Assembly (NCBI GenBank): GCA_964528705.1
Contig: CAZGUW010000179.1
Coordinates: 1-9,943 of the forward strand
Direction of reading: 5' to 3'
Source: SLRI01 sp964528705
GTDB lineage: Bacteria; Pseudomonadota; Alphaproteobacteria; Geminicoccales; Geminicoccaceae
DNA length: 9,943 bases
Within the stretch, counting starts at the first letter, position 1, and each line of letters opens with the position of its first letter. Below the pieces are notes generated by a model that worked only from the letters and a program-made list of their open reading frames with translations, was not told the DNA's origin and did no database searches. This document shows, piece after piece, positions 5,603 to 9,943 of this stretch. The translations under genes and the position numbers were made by a program.

Positions 5603-6610
5603 TCAGCCGCCGATGCAGGTATCCGCGTTCTCGGGCGAGCAGACATCGAGGCCGGTATAGGTCGGATCCTCGGGATTCTTGCCGTCCTTGACGATGTCAC
5701 GGAGGAAATACATCGACTTGTAGCCCATCTCGAAGGGCCGCTGGCCGACCTGGCCGAGCGACAGGCCCTCGGCCATCAGGTCCATCTGGACCGGCAGGGT
5801 GTCGGCGACGACGAGGGCGAGTTCACCGCTCTCGAGCCGGCCCTTGTGCGGGGTGACCGCGGCCCGGTAGGCGTCGGGCACGAACTGCGGGAAGCCGCCG
5901 GTGGGCACGAAGGCGTCGAGGTCCGGCTCGCGGGCCAGGATGTCCTCGAGCTGCTGGTTGGCGCGCATGAAGTCGTCATCGGTGTAGAGCGGGCAGCCGT
6001 CGATCTCGGTCCAGCCATTGGCGCCCTCGAGCCGGTTGCCGGGCGGCTCGCTGCTGGCCTCGCCCGCGAGCGTGTCGCGGATGCCCTGCATGCGCTCGTT
6101 GTGGTTGGCCGCCGCCGCACCGCCCGACTGGATGCAGATGCTGCCACCGTCCGGCTTCAGCTCCATGAGCCGGTTCGCCAGGTTGACGCCGATGTCGTAG
6201 TTCTTGGTGCCGACATAGGCGATGCGCAGGTCGAGGTTGTCGGCGAGCAGATCGCTGTCCCAGGTCAGGACCGGGATGCCGGCGGCCTGCGCTTCGAGCA
6301 GGGGTGCCACCACGGCCGCGGCATTCGAGGGCGACACGGCGATGCCGTCCACCCCGCGGGCGACGAGGTCGGAGAGCACCTGGACCTGCTCCTCGCCGCC
6401 GCCATGCTCGCCCGGGCCGATATAGAGGCACTCGATGTCGCCGAGTTCGGCCTCGGCCTTCTTGCAGCCGTCGCGTGCCTGATCGAAGAACGGATTGTTG
6501 ACGTTCTTCGGCACGAGCGCCAGCACCAGCTTGTCCTGGGCCTGGCTCTCCGGTGCGCCGAACGCGATGAGCGCCGCTGCCGCGACCGCACCCAAAAGTA
6601 GCTTCTTCAC
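5603..6610 (-). CDS. Periplasmic sugar-binding protein of an ABC importer (RbsB/FrcB-like)
   Basis: This is a 335-residue solute-binding protein of the type I periplasmic fold (Peripla_BP_4), which delivers a sugar or sugar-like ligand to the permease. GTG at 6610 starts it, with GGGAGG 7 bases upstream. The signal peptide is clear: KK, a hydrophobic stretch 4-18, and a cleavage site after A24 (SQA|Q). The mature part opens with LVLALVPKNVNNPFFDQARDG, then VDGIAVSPSNAAAVVAPL, AGIPVLTWDSDLL, IAYVGTKNYDIGVNLANRLM, GGAAAANHNERMQGIRD, and DAFVPTGGFPQFVPDAYR, which is the normal order of the family. It has six cysteines (C49, C61, C159, C206, C324, C332), many for this class, and could contain periplasmic disulfides. 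It is the last gene of the operon after the permease, where binding-protein genes more often come first. The ligand cannot be read from the sequence. Confidence 0.92.
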   Translation of the reverse strand: MKKLLLGAVAAAALIAFGAPESQAQDKLVLALVPKNVNNPFFDQARDGCKKAEAELGDIECLYIGPGEHGGGEEQVQVLSDLVARGVDGIAVSPSNAAAVVAPLLEAQAAGIPVLTWDSDLLADNLDLRIAYVGTKNYDIGVNLANRLMELKPDGGSICIQSGGAAAANHNERMQGIRDTLAGEASSEPPGNRLEGANGWTEIDGCPLYTDDDFMRANQQLEDILAREPDLDAFVPTGGFPQFVPDAYRAAVTPHKGRLESGELALVVADTLPVQMDLMAEGLSLGQVGQRPFEMGYKSMYFLRDIVKDGKNPEDPTYTGLDVCSPENADTCIGG

Positions 6611-6613
6611 TGT

Positions 6614-6630
6614 CTGACCTCCCTTGTCAG
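6614..6630 (-). promoter_or_regulatory. Hairpin with the binding-protein ribosome site in its loop
   Basis: In the 44-base gap between permease and binding-protein genes, the minus strand reads CTGAC-AAGGGAG-GTCAG, a 5-bp stem with a 7-base loop that holds most of the Shine-Dalgarno GGGAGG. Just before it, GTCGAACTTCGAC (6630-6642) is a second short inverted repeat. Such elements could alter translation or mRNA processing of the last gene. The pairing is directly visible; the function is inference. Confidence 0.4.
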
Positions 6631-6654
6631 TCGAAGTTCGACCACGTGCGGGGC

Positions 6655-7683
6655 CTACCCGCGCGTCCTGCCGCGGAGCCGCTCGAGCAGCACCGCGAGA
6701 ATGATGAAGAGCCCGACGAAGAGGTCGTACCAATTGGCATCGACCCCGAACATGATCAGGCTGTTGCGGATCAGGAAGATCAGCGCGGCGCCGATGAAGG
6801 CGCCGTAGATGCTGCCCTTGCCGCCCATCAGGTTGGCGCCGCCGATCACCGTGGCGGCGATGACGTAGAGCTCGTAGGTCTTGCCCATGCCGTTCGAGGC
6901 CGAGCCGCCGTAGCCGGCCGAGAGAATGCCCGCGATGGCGGCGGTCAGGCCGGCCAACATGTAGACCTGGATCTTGATCCGGTCGACCGGGATGCCGGTC
7001 AGCCGGGCGGCGTGCTCGTTGCCGCCGATGGCGAAGAGGTAGCGGCCCCAGGAGGTCGTCCTCAGCACGATGGACATGATGATCGCCATGACGATGAGCA
7101 CGACGAACATGTTGGAGAGCGGCAGCACGTCCCCGTCGATCCAGGGGAGGTCCAGGCGGCCGCCGCCGAGCCATTTGAACGTGTCGCCGCCCTCGCCGAA
7201 CTGGTAGATCACCCGGTTGTCCGACGCGACGATGGCGAGCGAGCGGGCGATCGACAGCATGCCGAGCGTGACCACGAAAGGTGGCAGCTTGAGATGGGCT
7301 ATCAGGGCACCGTTGACGGCGCCGACGACGAGCCCCGCCATGATTCCGCCGGCCACCCCGACATACCAGTCGAACCCGGCTTCGAGCAGGCGCGCCGCGA
7401 TGATGGCACTCAGCGCCATCACCGAGCCCACGGAAAGGTCGATCCCGCCGGTGATGATCACCGCGGTCATGCCCATGGCGATGATGCCGATGGCGGCGAA
7501 GTTGCGGGTGATGTTGTGGAAGTTGTTCTTGGTGGCGAACGAGTCCGGCTGCTCGATCGCGGTGGCGATGCAGATCAGCGCCACGGCGACGGTCACCCAG
7601 AGCGCCTGGTTGGCAAGGAGCGAGGCGAACCAGCTCTGCTCCCTGATCCGGGTGACGTCGGAGATCTCGACGGAAGTGCTCAT
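6655..7683 (-). CDS. Sugar ABC transporter permease (RbsC/FrcC-like, BPD_transp_2)
   Basis: This is a 342-residue inner-membrane permease of the ribose/fructose-type (CUT2) importers, probably acting as a homodimer with the ATPase next door. The cytoplasmic N-terminus (1-28) is followed by a helix at about 29-43 and then many further hydrophobic segments, with helix-rich stretches through to about 335. The family block GGIDLSVGSVMALSAI (79-94) is intact, as are GLVVGAVNGALIAHLKLPPF, VTLGMLSIARSLA, SWGRYLFAIGGNEHAARLTG and GGANLMGGKGSIYGAFIGA. ATG 7683 has AGGG 6 bases upstream and lies 16 bases after the ATPase stop, so the two are in one transcript. Length is normal for the family. A hydrophilic insert (DNRVIYQFGEGGDTFKWLGG) after the middle helices is likely periplasmic. 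Confidence 0.93.
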   Translation of the reverse strand: MSTSVEISDVTRIREQSWFASLLANQALWVTVAVALICIATAIEQPDSFATKNNFHNITRNFAAIGIIAMGMTAVIITGGIDLSVGSVMALSAIIAARLLEAGFDWYVGVAGGIMAGLVVGAVNGALIAHLKLPPFVVTLGMLSIARSLAIVASDNRVIYQFGEGGDTFKWLGGGRLDLPWIDGDVLPLSNMFVVLIVMAIIMSIVLRTTSWGRYLFAIGGNEHAARLTGIPVDRIKIQVYMLAGLTAAIAGILSAGYGGSASNGMGKTYELYVIAATVIGGANLMGGKGSIYGAFIGAALIFLIRNSLIMFGVDANWYDLFVGLFIILAVLLERLRGRTRG

Positions 7684-7699
7684 CTCGAACCCTGACCCT

Positions 7700-8440
7700 T
7701 CAAGCCGAGGCGATGGCGCCGGTGATCAGACCCGTCACCTCTTCCGGCGAGGTGTCGGCGACCGACTTGTCGGCCACGAGGCTGCCGCGCCGCAGGACGG
7801 CGACGTGGTCGCAGACGGCGAAGACGTCGGGCATGCGGTGGCTGATCAGGATGATGGCGATGCCCTGGTCGCGCAGGCGGCGGATGAGGTCGAGCACCTG
7901 GGCGACCTGGCGCACGCTGATGGCGGCGGTCGGCTCGTCCATCAGGACGATGCGCGGCTCCGACAGCCGCGTGCGGGCGATCGCCACGGCCTGGCGCTGG
8001 CCGCCCGACATCTGGCGGACGAGGTCGCGCGGGCGGGTCTCGGACTGCAGCTCCTCGATGAGCTCGCCGGCCCGCTGGTACATGCTGCCGAAGTCGAGAA
8101 AGCGCAGGAAGCCGAACTTCCGCTTGATCTCGCGGCCGAGGAAGATGTTCGCGGCTGCCGAGAGGTTATCGCAGAGTGCCAGGTCCTGGTAGACGACCTC
8201 GACGCCGGCCTCGCGCGCGTCCACGGGCTTGTGGAAGTGCATGGCCTGGCCATCGATCCTGATCTGCCCGGCCGAAGGCGGGAAGTTCCCGGCAATGATC
8301 TTGACGAGGGTCGACTTGCCGGCGCCGTTGTCACCCATGAGGCCCAGCACCTCGCCGTCCTCGAGCGTGAGATCGACCCCGCGCAAGGCCTCGATCGCTC
8401 CGAAATGCTTGGCAATGCCAACGAGCTCGAGAACTGCCAT
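7700..8440 (-). CDS. Sugar ABC transporter ATP-binding protein, single nucleotide-binding domain (FrcA-like)
   Basis: This is a 246-residue cytoplasmic ATPase that powers the importer encoded downstream. It shows Walker A GDNGAGKST (36-44), the Q-loop glutamine Q85 in VVYQDLAL, the signature MSGGQ (144-148, with Met in place of the common Leu), Walker B RIVLMDEPTAA (E169 as the catalytic base), and the switch histidine H201 in LISHRMPDVF. RbsA-type partners of this importer class carry two nucleotide-binding domains in about 500 residues. This one has a single domain, like FrcA of rhizobial fructose transporters, so it would work as a homodimer. ATG 8440 has GGGGAGG close upstream (3 bases from the end of the motif). 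Longer in-frame extensions would run through the intergenic region and look non-coding. It is the first gene of a three-gene operon. Confidence 0.93.
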   Translation of the reverse strand: MAVLELVGIAKHFGAIEALRGVDLTLEDGEVLGLMGDNGAGKSTLVKIIAGNFPPSAGQIRIDGQAMHFHKPVDAREAGVEVVYQDLALCDNLSAAANIFLGREIKRKFGFLRFLDFGSMYQRAGELIEELQSETRPRDLVRQMSGGQRQAVAIARTRLSEPRIVLMDEPTAAISVRQVAQVLDLIRRLRDQGIAIILISHRMPDVFAVCDHVAVLRRGSLVADKSVADTSPEEVTGLITGAIASA

Positions 8441-8457
8441 GTGCCTCCCCGTCCCGT

Positions 8458-8477
8458 CGCCTGGTTCGCGCCAGGCG
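8458..8477 (-). repeat. Inverted repeat in the leader of the transporter operon
   Basis: CGCCTGG (8458-8464) and CCAGGCG (8471-8477) are perfect inverted arms around a 6-base centre. The element sits about 17 bases upstream of the ATPase start. In RNA it would form a 7-bp GC-rich hairpin in the 5' leader; in DNA it could be a repressor site. There is no T-run, so it is not a terminator. Confidence 0.4.
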
Positions 8478-8500
8478 TCGGGTCGCCTTTGTTGCATGTG

Positions 8501-8528
8501 AGCATAACCGGCCCACGGTGCCGGTAAA
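8501..8528 (-). promoter_or_regulatory. Candidate promoter of the sugar transporter operon
   Basis: On the minus strand TTTACC (8523-8528; 4 of 6 matches to TTGACA) is followed after 16 bases by TATGCT (8501-8506; 4 of 6 to TATAAT). Transcription would begin near 8494 and leave a leader of roughly 54 bases before the ATPase start. This is a consensus match only. Confidence 0.35.
8507..8525. promoter_or_regulatory. Candidate operator (inverted repeat in promoter spacer)
   Basis: ACCGGC (8507-8512) and GCCGGT (8520-8525) are perfect inverted arms around a 7-base centre, and they coincide with the spacer of the candidate transporter promoter. A dimeric regulator bound here would block polymerase. 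No regulator gene lies in this window, so its identity is unknown. Confidence 0.35.
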
Positions 8529-8586
8529 GCCCTGTTCTGTCGCAGGGTCCGGCGCTGCGGTGCGACCGATTTTCGCCACGACACGG

Positions 8587-8614
8587 TTGTGCTGGCGTCG
8601 CCTCGGCCTAAAAT
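8587..8614 (+). promoter_or_regulatory. Candidate promoter of the molybdenum hydroxylase gene
   Basis: TTGTGC (8587-8592; first three bases match TTGACA) is followed after 16 bases by TAAAAT (8609-8614; 5 of 6 to TATAAT). It is an AT-rich island in GC-rich DNA, about 50 bases upstream of the ATG. The good -10 element makes this the best promoter match in the window. Confidence 0.4.
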
Positions 8615-8664
8615 CCCGCCCGGCATCATTGATCGCGCGGCGCAGCGCAGCTTGGGAGGATAGG

Positions 8665-9943
8665 ATGGCGAAGTTCGGCGTTGGCCAACCGGTCAGGCGG
8701 GTGGAGGATCAGCGGCTGGTCACCGGCCATGGCCGCTACACGGACGACATCAGCATCGACGGCCAGGCGTACGGCTACGTGGTCCGCTCGCCGCATGCCC
8801 ATGCCCGCATCCGCTCGATCGACACCACCGCCGCCGCGCAGGCGCCCGGCGTGCTCGGCGTCTTCACCGCCAAGGATTTCGGGCCGGAGGGCGCCGCGGT
8901 GCCCTGCTTCATCCCGATCACCAACAAGGACGGCAGCGAGCGCGCCGATCCCCCGCACCCGATCCTCTGCACCGGCAAGGTCCACTATGTCGGCGACAAC
9001 GTCGCCTTCGTCGTCGCCGAGACGCTCACCCAGGCCAAGGATGCGGCCGAGCTCGTCGAGGTCGACTACGAGGAGCTCGAGGCCGTGGCCGGCACCGCGC
9101 AGGCGACCGAGCCGGGCCGCGTGCAGATCCATCCCGATGCGCCGCGCAACATCGCCTTCGACTGGTTCCACGGCGACGAGGCCAAGGTCGACGAAGCGTT
9201 CGCCAAGGCGGCGCATGTCACGAAGATCGAGCTGATCAACAACCGCCTGGTCTGCAACGCGATGGAGCCGCGTGCCGCGGTCGCCGAGTTCGACAAGTCC
9301 GCCGGCAAGCTCACCGTGCATACCTGCACGCAGGGCGGCTGGGCCTTCCGCGACACGCTGGCGCAGAATCTCGGCATGGACCCGGCCAAGGTGCGCGTCC
9401 TGACGCCGGATGTCGGCGGCGGCTTCGGCATGAAGGCGATGTTCTATCCCGAGTACACGATGGCGGCGCTGGCGGCGAAGAGCCTCGGCAGGCCGGTCAA
9501 GTGGACGTCGGATCGTTCCGAGGGCTTCCTCTCCGACTCCATGGGGCGCGACCACGTCACCACGGCGGAGCTGGCGCTCGACGCCGACCACCGCATCCTC
9601 GGCCTCAGGGTCTCCACCATCGCCAGCATGGGTGCGTACTACTACTTCTTCGCGCCGTTCATCCCGACCGGTGCGGCGCTCAAGGTGCTGCCCGGCGTCT
9701 ACGACATCCCGGCGATGACCTATGCCGTCACCGGCGTCTTCACCAACACCGTGCCGGTCGACGCCTATCGCGGGGCGGGGCGGCCCGAGTCGATCTACTG
9801 CATGGAGCGGCTGATCGACGCCGCCGCGCGCGAGCTCGGCATGGAGCCGACCGAGCTGCGGCGCCTGAACTTCATCAAGCCGTCGCAGATGCCCTACACG
9901 ACCGCCGCCGGCGAGCTCTACGACACCGGCGAGTTCGAGCGGG
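8665..9943 (+). CDS. Molybdenum hydroxylase large subunit, CoxL/xanthine dehydrogenase superfamily, form II type (3' end outside window)
   Basis: This is the large molybdopterin-binding subunit of a molybdenum hydroxylase, usually joined in a complex with an FAD subunit and a [2Fe-2S] subunit. About 426 residues are present of the usual 750-800. The N-terminal aldehyde oxidase/xanthine dehydrogenase a/b hammerhead domain is visible from GVGQPVRRVEDQRLVTGHGR through VGDNVAFVVAET and AAELVEVDYEELEAV. The first cofactor-binding domain follows with NRLVCNAMEPRAAVAEF, CTQGGWAFRD, VGGGFGMK (250-257) and RPVKWTSDRSEGF. The loop AYRGAGR (367-373) is the form II signature. True CO dehydrogenases (form I) have AYxCSFR with the catalytic Cys, which is absent here, so the substrate is unknown and annotation as CO dehydrogenase would be misleading. 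ATG 8665 has GGGAGGA 4 bases upstream. It diverges from the sugar transporter operon, and its partner subunits are not upstream, so they may follow on the right. Confidence 0.92.
   Translation, partial: MAKFGVGQPVRRVEDQRLVTGHGRYTDDISIDGQAYGYVVRSPHAHARIRSIDTTAAAQAPGVLGVFTAKDFGPEGAAVPCFIPITNKDGSERADPPHPILCTGKVHYVGDNVAFVVAETLTQAKDAAELVEVDYEELEAVAGTAQATEPGRVQIHPDAPRNIAFDWFHGDEAKVDEAFAKAAHVTKIELINNRLVCNAMEPRAAVAEFDKSAGKLTVHTCTQGGWAFRDTLAQNLGMDPAKVRVLTPDVGGGFGMKAMFYPEYTMAALAAKSLGRPVKWTSDRSEGFLSDSMGRDHVTTAELALDADHRILGLRVSTIASMGAYYYFFAPFIPTGAALKVLPGVYDIPAMTYAVTGVFTNTVPVDAYRGAGRPESIYCMERLIDAAARELGMEPTELRRLNFIKPSQMPYTTAAGELYDTGEFER

Noticed and set aside
6646..7695. 349-codon open frame on the plus strand opposite the permease
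   Set aside because: The product is a run of charged low-complexity residues (many D, H, G, A) typical of antisense to a hydrophobic protein, and the permease on the other strand is unmistakable.
8626..9591. 321-codon open frame on the minus strand opposite the molybdenum hydroxylase gene
   Set aside because: It is a shadow frame without motifs. The plus strand has a good ribosome site and the VGGGFGMK and AYRGAGR motifs.

Overview
The window is a GC-rich piece of a bacterial chromosome, most likely from an alphaproteobacterium. This is inferred from the strongly G/C third codon positions, a fructose-type ABC transporter with a half-size ATPase, the FdhD variant present, and a small membrane protein resembling the alphaproteobacterial DUF6460 group. 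It holds eight genes, and no tRNA, rRNA, CRISPR array or mobile element was seen. One gene runs off each edge of the window.

Left part (1-3208): fdhD, the sulfurtransferase that activates formate dehydrogenase, lies on the minus strand and is cut by the left edge. It contains a 10-base N gap that looks like a scaffold artefact. Divergent from it is a class A penicillin-binding protein with both the glycosyltransferase and transpeptidase active sites intact. A small two-helix membrane protein converges on it, with only 6 bases between the two stop codons.

Middle (3353-5602): a proline racemase-family gene (probable hydroxyproline epimerase or trans-3-hydroxyproline dehydratase) is broken by one extra G in a nine-G run. 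It overlaps the start of hemW, a radical SAM heme chaperone-type protein, by ATGA. A strong hairpin between the converging hemW and transporter operon has its T-run on the minus-strand side and so terminates the transporter operon.

Right part (5603-9943): a minus-strand operon encodes a complete CUT2/FrcBCA-like sugar importer in the order ATPase, permease, substrate-binding protein. The binding protein gene comes last. Divergent from it is a large molybdenum hydroxylase subunit of the CoxL/xanthine dehydrogenase superfamily. Its AYRGAGR loop is the form II type, so it should not be read as a true aerobic CO dehydrogenase. It is cut by the right edge. The 224-base region between these divergent genes holds a plausible promoter for each side. 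An inverted repeat lies in the spacer of the transporter promoter and is a candidate operator.

I did not find a convincing undescribed system. The points most worth checking are the homopolymer frameshift and its coupling to hemW, the artefactual gap in fdhD, the Shine-Dalgarno site in a hairpin loop before the binding-protein gene, and the candidate operator.
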